Shown: piece by piece, positions 19,484 to 30,125 of the stretch
Layout of the letters: each line of letters opens with the position of its first letter
Position numbering within the stretch: position 1 is the first letter of the stretch
NCBI GenBank assembly: GCA_003427395.1
Contig: BFEA01000051.1
Location: 814,594-849,338, forward strand
Length of the DNA stretch: 34,745 nt
Source of the DNA: Chara braunii
Taxonomy: Eukaryota > Streptophyta > Charophyceae > Charales > Characeae
Direction of reading: 5' to 3'
Position numbers and translations under genes: made by a program
Notes under the pieces: generated by a model
What the model was told of the DNA's origin: nothing
Databases searched by the model: none
Seen by the model: only the letters and a program-made list of their open reading frames with translations

Positions 19484-20896
19484 CCTTTTTTCATTTGCTT
19501 TTCGAAACAAGTAGTACAGACTCGGAAGGCTTCGAGTTCGCAAAGGCAAAAAAATACACGGGCCCGGAAAGATATCACAGCGCGAGTTTGAGACGGCAAT
19601 AATTATTTCTGAATTCTGAATCAGTAGAAACGGATCCATTGGGCCATTTTTTTTTTCTTCTTCTTACTTTCCCATCTGACACCACGGCCGACCCCTGTAG
19701 TTATGACACCCGTGCCTCTGTCACATTTTCTTCGCCGGCGCATGTTTCTTTTGCACATTTGAGACTCAAAAGTGACATCAAAGGACTTGCCCCTTTCTTT
19801 TTTTTCCCTCTGCACACTGTCACTCATTGCCACATCAAAAGCAGCAAATTGGTCTAAGTGTTAGCTCCTTCACTGTTACTCCGACTACCTCTAGGATCAG
19901 ATATCCCCTTTTCCGAAAAGACGTCATGCAGATATACTACTTCCCGTAGTCCTTTCCATTGAGGTCATAACATGGTGCTCATTACTCCTATCCACCGCTT
20001 TATACGTCCAGCTTAAACACATTGCGCGTGGCAGGAAGCGAGAGCGGCGTTGACGGGCGGGCGCAGCGCTACCGGGAGCGCTGCGCCCGGTTCAATCAGG
20101 CGCGTTCACACGGCACGGGTGCCTAGGAGGTTGGCGGGTAATGGCGGCAGGTGGGTATGGCGTCTTCGGCGCGTCAGGACAGGTGGACGGGACAGGGTGG
20201 CGGCTCCTGCAGCGGCGCCTGGTAACGAAGTTGATGCGCATGGTGCTATGGAGCACAGCTGGTCGGAGGGCGAGCGGTGCCACTGTTTGGTGGGTTGAAG
20301 ATGGGTGTTCGTCAACGAGGCGGACGGGTTTTGTTCGCTCCGCTGAACTTGAGTACTGTGCATAGCAAACGATGATGCGCGCGGAGCTATCGAGTATAGG
20401 GAGGGGATTTTGCTCTTCTATGTTTCGCCTTCCCTCTTCCTCAACCGTGGGTAAGTGTATGGTAAGTGCACAGCTATGCTGGTTTTGAATCCCCTGTGGC
20501 GACTCGTCAACGGGTTTGGCGAGGGGGTGCCACACTGTTTTCGATTTTGTGGGAATCGAAGATGGCCGTTTATGCCTTTGGTGTTGGTGTTGCCTCGAGC
20601 CTAGAAGCTAGCAGAGGGAGGAAGGAATCCTTCCTCCCCCAAAGGTGCAGGGGTGGGGTTTGAAGGGTGGGAGGTAAGAAGAGGCAGGTGGCGGTTCGAG
20701 GAAGAAGGGATAGGATTTGTTGAGTCTGAAGCTAACTCCGCGCGTACTCTAGCTGCATCCCGCATATTGAAATCTATTGATCGATTTGTCACGATTTTTC
20801 TTGATTTTATGAGTTGTGACTGTTTTGTCTGTTTTCTCATATTTTAGAGCTTTTTTTGGATGTAAGTGATTCTTAACGGGAATTTTCTCTGTGAGT
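19484..20896. other. No recognised gene; GC-rich centre with a perfect hairpin
   Basis: Mixed DNA with a GC-rich part at about 20030-20330. The perfect inverted repeat CGGGCGCAGCGCT (20058-20070) and AGCGCTGCGCCCG (20077-20089) has a 6-base loop. Several open frames on both strands overlap in the GC-rich part and carry no domain. GGTAAGT words near 20450-20465 look like 5' splice donors but nothing else supports a gene. Confidence 0.4.
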
Positions 20897-21116
20897 GATG
20901 GATGTCTCAGTTCTCAACCTACATAATTTGCTACTTGTCTGATGTCTTTGTTCTCAAACGTAATTTGTTACTTGCCTAGTGTCTTTTCGATTTCTCTGAT
21001 TTTAATGATGGATGTTTTAGTTTTCGACTTACATAATCGTTTTGAATTTGATACCTGCCTAGTGTCCTTCCGATTGAAGCCTTGATTCCTTTCTCAAATT
21101 TTCCGAATATGTTTGG
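20897..21116 (+). repeat. Diverged 110-bp tandem unit, two copies
   Basis: GATGGATGT followed by TTAGTT or CTCAGTT, then ACATAAT, begins units at 20897 and 21007. Both later contain TACTTGCCTAGTGTC or TACCTGCCTAGTGTC. AT-rich and non-coding. Confidence 0.6.
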
Positions 21117-21137
21117 ATCATAGTTGAGGTTCGAAAT

Positions 21138-21138
<1 letters not shown>

Positions 21139-21170
<32 letters not shown>

Positions 21171-21285
21171 ACAGTCCCCTGCCAGTGTTAGTGCTGCTGG
21201 TGAGGGCAGACACCACTAACACCCGGGGAGAGGCTCCATCTATTGGTGGGGAGCATCACCTGCTGGAAAACGGGTCCAGCGTCCC
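21139..21285 (-). mobile_element. Structured poly(A)-tailed retroposon, copy 6
   Basis: Minus-strand copy with a 28-base T tract as tail (21139-21166). SL3 is a perfect 9-bp stem (21185-21193 with 21214-21222), SL2 is 21233-21254, and SL1 is 21262-21285. It is a clean copy with all three hairpins. Confidence 0.85.
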
Positions 21286-21582
21286 ATTATACAGAAAGAA
21301 AACATTGCAAGATGAATGGTGTCTGTGAGGCTTGCCAGCATTTGTCATGTGTGTAGTCCTGTTGAACCACAGGGGCGGCCCCAGTATCTCTTCACCCTCA
21401 AGGAGGGGGCGCCAAATATGCCATTTAAGAACCGATACGTTTTCGAAGGCCGATGCTGTTTGGAGGGGGCCACTTTCTCCCTTTCCTCTGTATGACTCAG
21501 ATTGCCCAGCTTCCCACTTTCTCCCTTTCCTCTGTATGACTCAGATTGCCCAGCTTACCAGCTTTACTTTCTTCGTTATTCC
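21286..21582. other. Short direct repeat, no gene
   Basis: A phrase of about 40 bases containing CTTTCTCCCTTTCCTCTGTA and GACTCAGATTGCCCAGCTT is duplicated in tandem at about 21472-21556. Otherwise unrecognised. Confidence 0.55.
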
Positions 21583-21608
21583 TCTCTCTCTCTCTCGCAG
21601 CCTGTCTG

Positions 21609-21656
<48 letters not shown>

Positions 21657-21661
21657 NNNNN

Positions 21662-21742
<81 letters not shown>
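21583..21742. repeat. CT dinucleotide microsatellite with assembly gap
   Basis: CT repeats of about 160 bases broken by five N (21657-21661). The true length is unknown. It lies about 210 bases beyond the LINE-B stop codon, in the 3' direction of LINE-B, so it may mark its 3' end. Confidence 0.95.
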
Positions 21743-21746
<4 letters not shown>

Positions 21747-21951
21747 TTTTTGACGCAATGGCGGTGGACTGCCAGCGTCTATTGTCCTGGTGTTCTGGGG
21801 GGTGTCTGAGTGTTTGTTGTTGCAGTGGTTGCCCTGATGCACTGATGTTGCCTGAATATGCTGTTGCAATGTAGCCTCCATTATCCGTTCCCTGCGGTGG
21901 GCACTGGGTTTTGGCTGGCAGCGCCCCGGTACCATTCCATCTCAACCAAGG

Positions 21952-22800
21952 CTAAGGGTGGGGGTGGAAAAAATTCAGGAAAATCAGAAAGGGGTCGGAG
22001 AGGGATGGAGGGATCAATCGTGGTCCAATCCTGGAAGCAGAGGTGTAGTCTCTCTCTCCTTCTTCTACATTTCCCCCCCCCTTCCCCTCACCTTTCCATG
22101 CTACCGTTGCAATCCTACCCTCTTGATCCCCACCCAGCCAGTCATTACAAAACTTTTTGATGTGTTGTTTGATTTCCTGTTTCGAGTGCAGTTGTTTGAT
22201 CTTTCCCTGGAGCTTTTCCCATTGGATAGATATGTCATTTTGTATTTGTTCTTTTATTGTATTGGTGAACTCTGTCCCATCACGGCGCACCCCTTCCATT
22301 TCGAGAGTGCATCGCCTCCACCAGATGGCCCATATGACCGCCCTGCGTCCTATTTTGAACATGTTGTCTTCGAAGGGGGTGGTTTGTTGTGGGGCCCATG
22401 CCTCACAGAGGAGCGCTCTCCAGTCCCATGGCCAGGGCTGTGAGGTTCCCAGTTGTCTCCATACGCGATCCCACCACCTCCATATCCATATTGCCGCCGG
22501 GCATTGCAGAAATATGTGCTCGATGGTCTCTGGCCATTTTCGGGCCGGAAAAGATGCTGTGCATATCTTGCACCATGGGAGGGCCAGCCCTTTCTGTTCC
22601 AGGCGCATCCTATCAATCAACCAGTCGTTGGTCGGAAAGGCCCTGTGTTCCACTTGCCATTGAAGTGAAGCTAGCTTTGCTGGCATGGATTTGCTTGCTT
22701 TAAACCATTTGACTGGTCGTAATGCGTATCTTCCCACATTTAGATGTTTCATCCAGCGCGCCTCAACGGTATCTTTCAGGTTCACTTTCGGTCTCAGCAT
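21952..22800 (-). pseudogene. LINE-B zinc-binding C-terminus (zf-RVT-like)
   Basis: In the same frame as the connection region, past a single stop. It contains LQWQVEHRAFPTNDWL, CKIC, ETIEHIFLQCP and WRWWDRVWR, the Cys/His pattern of the RVT zinc-binding domain, then a Lys/Gln-rich helix and a low-complexity end. The stop at 21952 is the probable natural end of ORF2. It matches LINE-A along its whole length except at the LINE-A 43-bp duplication. Confidence 0.8.
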
Positions 22801-22863
22801 TCGGTACGTTGCCTTGACTGAAAGCGTCTGCAGTTGCCGTGTCCCTGACTTTCCCCTCCCATA

Positions 22864-24018
22864 TTACTGGGTCCATATCCATTCATCAGGGTCTAAAGGC
22901 AAATTTTGGATTGGTTTTGTTGGTTGGAATGCTTGCCACTGGTCCTTTTCTTTGAGGACCCATATACGATAAATGTCAGATATCGGGTACCATGCAGTCT
23001 CTTCTAGCCGTATCCGCTCCAGCACGTTGTTTGTTTTTATCCTGAAACGGTTGGCCACTACCTCCTGTTCTGAACTCCTACCAACTTTACGTGTGCACAC
23101 TACATTTCCCACCACTCCTTCAATGTCCTGAAATCCCACCCAGTCTCCCTCCAACACCATCGGCCCTTTTCTCAGGATTCGGACCCAGTCCAATGGGATG
23201 GCGAAGATAATGTTTTCCAGCGCTTCTCCCACATTGTGACAGTATTTCAATTTCCTTCTTAGCTGGGGTTCTGGTAACCAGTCTTTGGTTTCCTGGTCCC
23301 AGATATCTTTGACCCGCAGTACTCCATTCTTCACCCATCTTTTCCAAGGGATCTCGCTGCTATGAAAAACTCGGCGATGGGGGCCGGTTACCCATCGGTT
23401 TCCGAACAGCGGTTGGCGGGCCACTTCTTCCCAATGTTTGGGTGGGATTTTGTCAGGTAGGGGCAGCTTACGCCATGTCTTTAGTATCGTGGTCCAAAAG
23501 GGGTCTCTTTTTAGGTCTTGTCTAGCTGCCTGTCTATCCGATATTCCTTCCTCCTTGGTCAGGGTAGCTCTTTTTGGTATAGTCCAGTATCTATCTTCAA
23601 GCCACGTTTCTGGCTCGACTTTTGGGGGCGTTGGTGGTGCCAGCCTGGCGATCTGCTGCAATGTCAGTGGTTGCCTCGGTGCAAGTGTGGAGAATAGGAG
23701 ACCTATTACCCATAGGAGTGCGAGGACCATCACTTGGGTGGTCGGATCGATTATCCCTAGCCCTCCTTTGATTTTTGGGTGCACAACCGACTGCCAGGCC
23801 ACCCTGCTGATGGCATTAGGACGCTTATGATTTCCTCTCCATAGGAAGGCTGCCACCAGTCTTTGGAGGGAGGATGTCGCAGGTTTGCTGAGCGTCCAGA
23901 TTGTTGTTTTATACCAAAGGGAAGCCAAGATTACGTTGTTGATTACTAGGGCCCTACCCATTAAGGAGGTCTGTCTTTCCATTGGGATAGCTTCGCCAGG
24001 ACTGGTTGTGTGAGCCAT
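22864..24018 (-). pseudogene. LINE-B thumb/connection region
   Basis: An open frame of 384 codons; genuine sequence starts at about RQTSLMGRALVINN, after a frameshift of one or two bases from the RT. It contains LASLWYKTTIW, FLWRGNHKRP, WLEDRYWTIPKR, TWRKLPLPDK and QPLFGNRW, all shared with LINE-A. It stops with TAA at 22864-22866 just after an EWIWTQ motif, and the same frame continues into the C-terminal domain. Confidence 0.8.
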
Positions 24019-25097
24019 TCATCATTCATGGGTGGTTTCCCCTCTGCTGTCATTTGGACCCCTAAGATTCTGATTGTTGCGTCTTTGGGTATCCATTTTG
24101 TTTTTGGGTTGTCTGGTGGTCTCCCTCCTTGGTAGTGTAGCCACAATCCTTGCGTCTTATTTCCCCAAGTGACCGTCATATCTGAAAGAGAGCAGAATTG
24201 ATCCATCAGTTTTTGGATTTCTAACATATTTTCGTGGGATGCATCGATCATTATAGTGAGATCATCTGCAAAGAGAGAACAGACAGGGATAGCGTCTTCT
24301 GGGATCGAAGTGAGCTTTATCTTTTGGAGGTCTTTGTGGGCTCTCAGGTTTGCGGCCAGGGCCTCCATTATCATAACAAACAGGTAAGGGGCGATTGCGT
24401 CACCTTGCCTCACCGACCGTTCCAGTTGTATGGCAGGGGTCAGTCTACCATTGACTTGAACGGTCGTTGTGGCGTTCTGGTGCAGGATTTCTATCCATCT
24501 TCTGAAGGCCGGACCGAAATTCATCTTTTCAAGACATTTGTCCAAAAAAATCAAGTCTACATGGTTATATGCCTTTTCGAAGTCCACGAAGATGATGGCT
24601 GCGTTGTGCTTAGATTGCCTAGATAGTTTAATGACTTCGTTGACTAAAAGAATATTATCTTGGATTTTTCGCCCTTTAATAAATCCGGTCTGTGCTGGGT
24701 GGATAATATCGCCCATCACCTCCTCCAAGCGGTTTGCCAGAGCCTTTGCTACTAATTTATAGACCACAGTTAAGAGGGTGATCGGGCGGTAGTTTCTGAT
24801 GTTCATTTGATCCCCTTTTATATATAGCAACGTCAATATGCCCTGTCCCACCAGCTCACCCATCTGACATGTGGTCCATACTGCATTATAGTAATCCATC
24901 AAATTTTGCGGAAAGATGCTCCATGTGGACTCCCAGAACTCCTTAGGGAGTCCGTCTATCCCTGGGGTCTTCTCCTCTTTCATTTGCATGAGTGTCGTCC
25001 ACACCTCTTCCTTTGCTAGAGGTCTCTCGAGAGTTTCCTTTTGCTGTTTCGAGAGGTTTTTTTGCAATGGGTTCAAAAAATCTTTTATTTTTGTCAT
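23961..25097 (-). pseudogene. LINE-B reverse transcriptase domain (catalytic residues kept)
   Basis: A 378-codon open frame covers the whole RT: TPGIDGLPKEFW, NYRPITLLTVVYK, AQTGFIKGRKIQDN, motif A FVDFEKAYNHVD, motif B RQGDAIAPYLF, motif C SLFADDLTI (Asp codons near 24261-24266), and a later LGVQMTAEG block. The catalytic Asp of motif A and both of motif C are present, while the second Asp of the usual AYD is Asn. The frame is lost near 23970-23990, where the downstream connection continues in another frame. The polymerase core is thus intact in a broken element. Confidence 0.88.
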
Positions 25098-25142
25098 CCG
25101 CTATTCATGTGGTTTTTCCTTACATTTGGATGTGAAAAGCTC

Positions 25143-25553
25143 TTAAAAAAAATCTCTCGCTATTCGGACACATCCCGCTGTAGACGTGGTCACTGGGTGC
25201 CCAGGTTGGGATGGATCATACATCGCCTCTATGGTGGTTCTGCCCGTCCTTATTTTGGCTAGGAAAAAGAAACGGGCGTCCATCGTCCCTTCTGTCTTGT
25301 ATCTGTGCAGTTTTCCTCTGATTCGTGTTCCCTGCCATCTATATTCCATGTGTTCTAACAAGCGGGCCTCTGTTGACTCAATGGCCTCAGAGAGCTCCCT
25401 TGTATCTAGATTTTCATTTTGCTCTTCCTGTTGTTTTAGTTGAAATAGCTGGTGATGTAGGTCTATTTCTTCTGCATGTCGCCGAGCAGCCAGCCCTTTA
25501 GCAAATTCACTAGATTTTCTGGCTAGAAAGGTCAGTCTATTGTTAAACCACAA
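25143..25553 (-). pseudogene. LINE-B endonuclease-RT linker
   Basis: An open stretch beginning with MWFNNRLTFLARK, followed by a Glu/Gln-rich coiled-coil-like part and YRWQGTRIRGKLHRY. It matches the broken linker in LINE-A. It is separated from the endonuclease remnant and from the RT by short frame breaks. Confidence 0.7.
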
Positions 25554-25595
25554 GACGTCATTTTGTAGTGTTTCTCTGTGTGATCTCCAATACTT

Positions 25596-26040
25596 TCATA
25601 CATCGTATATAAAATTTTGATAGTCCTTTCTTTCTAGTAGGGATGTATTTAGTTTAAAGAATCCAGGGCCTTTGTCTGGCCTCTTCCTAAAGGAGACGAC
25701 AATTACACATAACGTGTGGTCCAGACCAGGGTAAGCACTCCTTGGGAATACTTCCACTAGTTGCAAGGCTCCTTCTAAGTCTTCTAAGATTAGTATGAGG
25801 TCAATTCTTGATCTTATGACTCTTGCTGTGCCATTTTTTCTGTAGCATGAAAAAATTCGTCTGGTTGGAAACTGTCTGCGAAAGGGGTCGGTCATTGTCC
25901 TTTTTCCAGGGTATGTCTGAGTTTCTGTTTCCCGCTGGTCAGTTCCGCATCCGGGGGGTCGGGTGGGGGGGGGAGAGCTTGCCACTCCTCTTTTTTCTCC
26001 TTACCGGGGGTTGTTATGTTCCCCGGTATCTCTAGCATCT
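25596..26040 (-). pseudogene. LINE-B endonuclease remnant (C-terminal end only)
   Basis: Only the end of the APE endonuclease is left: a degraded segment, then GTARVIRSRIDLIL and YPGLDHTLCVIVV, which hold the SRID and Asp-His motifs. The QETH and GDFN motifs, present in LINE-A, are absent. ORF1 ends at 26051 and the remnant begins within about 100 bases, so roughly 0.6-0.7 kb has been deleted or was never copied. Confidence 0.8.
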
Positions 26041-26050
26041 GTTATTTTTC

Positions 26051-26520
26051 TTACTTGTCTCCCTTCTTTTCTTTCTCCTTCCCTTGTCTCCCCCCGGAGT
26101 CAGCTCCCGTCCATGCTCCCCCCCCGCTTTCTTCTGTTTGACCTCTGTCTTTCACGTGTTCTTCTGTGTCATATTTCGGTGGAACCGTTGGGGGGTGGAA
26201 TCTTGTAAGAATGATGCTCAGCATTTGGTGACATACCTCTTCCCGGTTCAAATTTTGTGGGAGTCCCCGATCTAAGATAGCTCTGAGGCTCCCGTTGTTC
26301 TCCTGCAGCGGGATGAGTTCCCGGTAAGTGTTGTCCCAAAAGTCCTCAGATAGATCAGGGAATTTCATATGTAGATTTTGTATTATCCACTCAGCCACGT
26401 TTCGTAATCTGTTTTCTGTTGTTTCGGGTTCAACCTGCTGGTCGGGCTGTCCTTCCTCCATCTCCTTTTTCTCTTCCACATCCTGCATCACCTCGTCTGT
26501 TGTGGGGGGGGGGGNGGGGG
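26051..26520 (-). pseudogene. LINE-B ORF1 C-terminal part (other frame after G/N run)
   Basis: After a Pro-rich segment encoded by the homopolymer at about 26509-26521, the reading continues in a shifted frame. An acidic stretch is followed by VAEWIIQNLHMKFPDLSEDF and a Gly/Lys-rich tail, ending at a stop at 26051. The switch falls exactly on a run of G containing an N, so it may be an assembly error rather than a mutation. Confidence 0.6.
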
Positions 26521-28473
26521 GCGGGATGCTCCTTGGATTTCCTCCACTTCCATGGGAGACGGACCAAAAATTTCGCCAAAGATGTCTGTTTGAGTCATTC
26601 CCGCCTCTCCCTTCCTTTCTTTCTGTTCCTCGTCCTGTTTCCTTTTTCCTATCCTTTTTTCTCCTTCCTTTCCCCCATCTGGCAACCCTTTCAAGTGTGT
26701 TGTGTCCCATCCCCCGGAGAGCGTTTCCTTTTCTTTCTTCTCCCTTTGATTTTCTGGGTTATTTCCACCCCCCTTTTTTTTATCTTTCTGCTCCCTTTCC
26801 AGGTAGTTTTCCGCGTCTGGCCCCTTGTCACGTATTCCACCTGGATCCTTTTCCTTCCATTTCAATTTCTTGTCATTTTGTTTCTGGTCTAAGGGGGGCG
26901 GGGCGGAGGGAGAGGAGGTGGGAAGGAGGGTGCCCTTTCCGGGCAGCTGGGGGGGGAACCATGTGTTGGGGGGTCTCGTATCCCATCTTGGTTCTCCTCC
27001 ACCTTCCCACTTCCATCCACGGATTTGCCCGTTCTCATCCTTCTCTTACACATAGACCCAACCCTCATGACCTTGATCAACAGCCGTCCATCGGGTTGGT
27101 GAGAGCGGGTTTTGCTGCAATCTGCCTGTGGCCCATTCACGTTTGAGGGGGTGTTGAGGGCATACCGTCTCCGTTCCCATATGTCCGTAGGCTTTGCACC
27201 TCAAGCACCATGGCCTCATCTTATGGGCGGTGTGGACTTGGTAGATCCTCCCCCCTACTTTGAAGGGAACAATGTCGTCTATGGTGAAGAGTTGATCTTG
27301 TGGCAGATCCAAGGCCAGCATAACATTGTCATCCCTTTTGGCCACGTATGAAGGGAGAGGTTCGATGAAGTCAACAATGTTGTATCGCTGGCCGAACTCA
27401 TGGATGAAAGTGGCCTGGATCTCAACCGGGATGTGTCTCAATTCAACCGAGTAGTGGTCCCGCATCATTTGTTCCCGTCGTTCTTCTGGCCCCAGTTTTT
27501 TGGGGAGCCATGGATAGATGCGCACCTCTGACCTGCCACATCTCAGTCTCTTCCAGTTGTCCATACGAATTTTGTCTTGTTCAAACATAGAAAGGATTGT
27601 GTACACAGTGGAAGATATAGGTTGTATCAAAAAGAATTCCTGGACAGCCTCAGGGCTGCCTTTCATTTCTTCCAACTGTTTACATATCCATTTTATTTTT
27701 TCGTTTGTGGACTTGTATGCCGCGTCATCGTGGAATACCCAGTTACTGTCGTATTGTATGTAGATTATTTCTCTCTCCCCCAGTTTGTTTGGAGGGTAGG
27801 TTCTGACCAGCAGTTTTCTTCCTCCTTGATCCATCACACTGTTTTCTGCGGGCGTCAGGAACAGGGTCAGGAAGAAAGCACGTGCCGGGGAGAGATTTTT
27901 GAGAGGAATCTGTAAGTCCGTGGTCTGTGTTTTCGTCGTCTCTCCTCTTCCATCTTATTGTCGTTTGATGCACAGGGACTTGTCCTGCACTGTGTTCCGG
28001 ACTCTGCTTACCCATGAGGGTTTTTGCCCTACCTCCCCCTTTCGTCCCCTTTCTTCTTCCTCCTGATCTTTCCTTTGTTTTTTTTCTCCTATTGGTCTGG
28101 TCCTTGCGACCACTTCCTATTTTTCTTTTATCTCCTCCTCTGTTAGCATGACCCCTACATCCTTCATCTCCTTCATCTCCGTGTCACCCGCTGTTTTCAG
28201 GATGATCCCACTTTCTCCCTCCTTGCTTGTGCTCCCCGGATTCCCGTTCCTCTCTTCCCCGTTGGTTGTGCTCTGAAGTGTGTTTTCACTTCTCTCTTCC
28301 CCTTGGTTTATACTGTGGAGCACGTCTCCCCCCAGCAGGGTTTGTTTCCTGTCGGTGCCCATCAATCCCGCTGTGTGTCTCATAGCTCCCCTGTAGAGCA
28401 ATAGCGTGCTTTGTCTGCCCCCTTTCTTCATTTGTATTTTTAGCGGGGTCATATCGACAATTCGGCAGATCAT
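26520..28473 (-). pseudogene. LINE-B ORF1 protein, N-terminal two-thirds (one frame, three nonsense codons)
   Basis: Nucleic-acid-binding ORF1 protein expected to coat the element RNA. One frame runs from 28473 to about 26520 with only three stops: TAG 28117-28119, TAA 27955-27957, TAA 27046-27048. The N-terminal part is polar and Glu/Thr-rich. The central part (about 27950-27046) resembles the plant LINE ORF1 region (DUF4283-like) and ends in a zinc knuckle, CLRCKAYGHMGTETVC, spaced CX2CX4HX6C; six residues before the last Cys is longer than the usual four. The tail is Lys/Glu-rich. The longest open piece begins with GTG at 27837, but homology-like sequence extends upstream, so that is not a real start. 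Confidence 0.75.
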
Positions 28474-29340
28474 GAGTGGATTTTTGTCCGGGCGCTTTCT
28501 GTTTGATTATTTTTCGTAATCGTTTTTTTAATTATTTGGATCAGAGTTTTGACTGGCCGGGCGGGGCAGAGAGGGGGAGGAACTGGGTAGCAGGAGGGGG
28601 AGGCGGGAGGGAAGTCGATTACCCGTTCCTCTCCCCCGTCTTCAGTTTGATACTAACTGGCTGATTTCTTGGTGTTTCCCCTGTAGTCTGTTTGCTGTTT
28701 TCGTCGGGTTACTCCTCCTTTCGCCTCAATATCGCCTTCCTCTACTACCACGTCAGTTCCTACACGGGGTCAACTTCACGGGGTCCGAAACACCAAACGT
28801 ACCTGCAATCACATCAAAGATTCAACCGGCGTCCATGCACTACACGGGGTCAACTTCAACCATTCTCTGCACTCACACCCCTTGCTTTAACCACACAAAC
28901 CTCAACCTTTGCGCACTCTTCCAGCAATAAAATACTCAGTACCTTTGTCAAATGATCATTAAATAAAGTCTGGGTAAAAACACAATGAAACATTTCAAAC
29001 CACAGGCTAAAGCCTTTAGGTTGAGTGGCAAGAGTGGATTGGAGTTGAATCGTAAACCGACGAATCGGCAACCGACCTGTTATCACTGATAACAGAAGAT
29101 GATCCTCGTAGGATCGAGTTGAATCTAGCCCAAGTCCTGAGTCAGTCGATCAAGAGGACCTGAAACACAAGACAGACCAATCCTCAAGCTAAAATCATAA
29201 GTGTACGGAGAGTACAACTCCATAACACATCCTCATCCAAGACCCTTCTACAAGCTAAGCCTAGACCTGCCTCTAAGCCAGTGTCCAACGCAAGGCAGAC
29301 CTATGGCAGCATTTTCCCTATTCTGGGTGGATTGTCAGAA
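28474..29340. other. LINE-B 5' flank and AT-rich DNA
   Basis: A purine-rich segment (28560-28620) may belong to the LINE-B 5' untranslated region. The phrase CTACACGGGGTCAACTTCA occurs at about 28758 and 28839. Small palindromes TGTTATCACTGATAACA (about 29080) and GATCCTCGTAGGATC (about 29101) follow. The composition suggests the remnant of another retroelement, possibly an LTR, but no ends or primer-binding site could be shown. Confidence 0.35.
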
Positions 29341-29345
29341 TTGTC

Positions 29346-29690
29346 ATCTGTCAAAATATAATATAACTCCTTTAAACTAAGAAAAAATTATGCAGCGCTT
29401 CCCGTAGGAAAAATGTTTTTCCAAAATTTATATCAGCCTGAATATGAAGACAGAAATAGTCTTCAACTTTCTAAAGTCCAAATTTTGTCTAACTCCTTGA
29501 ATTAGCAAAAATTTGGGCAGCACTTCCTTTAGAAAATGAGGCCTCCCAGATTCCTACTAAGCCATATATAAAATTCAGACAGGTTGAACTTCGAAAAGTC
29601 AAAATTTGTCTAACTCTTTGGCTTTTGCAGAAATTTTGGCAGCGCCTCCTGTAGAGAAAGTAGCTTACCAAAATTTATACAAAGCCAAGT
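29346..29690 (+). repeat. Three diverged AT-rich tandem units of about 120-126 bp
   Basis: Units are marked by TAACTCYTT-like words at about 29363, 29489 and 29609. Each is followed by GCAAAAATTT or a variant, GGCAGC, and CTTCC or CTCC with TAG and A-runs. They are separated by CCAAAATTTATA-like words. The units are strongly diverged and non-coding. Confidence 0.6.
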
Positions 29691-30125
29691 ATGGCAAAAG
29701 ATCCCAGAAAATGGGAGAATTGATCTAAGTAAAATAAAGTTAGCTCAGAAAATACATAAATTTGAACTAACCCTTATCGCTCTAGCACGTGGCGAGTCTC
29801 TAAAGCAACTACCTGTCAAACTGAAACTCAGACTAAGTAGAGATCTTACTCAGCCACATGCAAGGCCAAAACAACAAAGGTAAGTACTCTCACCAACCCA
29901 AAACACCTTTGACAAACATAGTTCATAGTCTTTCAATAATTTGTGATAAGGCTATAGTCAGACCATTCGTCTTAGAAACAATGTCTGGCTAACCTTGTTC
30001 TCATAAACATATAGATATAGAAATATAGGAAAATCATATTATTTCGTTCACATTATAATCTTGTGGCCTCAGACTTAGACCATTCATCTTAGAAACAATG
30101 TCCAGTCTTTTGGCCTGAACCTCCC
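29691..30125. repeat. AT-rich DNA with a 29-bp direct repeat
   Basis: 29960-29988 and 30077-30105 share AGACCATTC, TCTTAGAAACAATGTC and a G-rich end, 117 bases apart. Otherwise unrecognised. It ends where the PLE coding sequence begins at about 30126. Confidence 0.6.

Larger units (their letters stand above)
21952..28473 (-). mobile_element. LINE-B: non-LTR retrotransposon (L1/Tx1-like) with ORF1, endonuclease largely deleted
   Basis: On the minus strand, in order: ORF1 with a CCHC knuckle (28473-26051), a remnant of the APE endonuclease (about 26040-25596), linker, RT (25097-23961), connection (24018-22864) and zinc-binding C-terminus (22800-21952). It shares all ORF2 blocks with LINE-A but is better preserved: the RT keeps its catalytic residues. 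The missing endonuclease half means this copy could not nick its own target. The 5' end probably lies between 28474 and 28700; no target-site duplication was identified. Confidence 0.88.

Noticed and set aside
20050-20535. GC-rich open frames of 74-147 codons on both strands
   Set aside because: They overlap in several frames, have unusual composition and match nothing known; GC-richness alone explains the lack of stops.
21332-21945. Open frames across the CT microsatellite and N gap
   Set aside because: The repeat and the unknown bases keep all frames open; there is no domain.
22157-22703. Plus-strand open frames in the LINE-B C-terminus
   Set aside because: They are antisense shadows of the zinc-binding domain, which is clearly coded on the minus strand.
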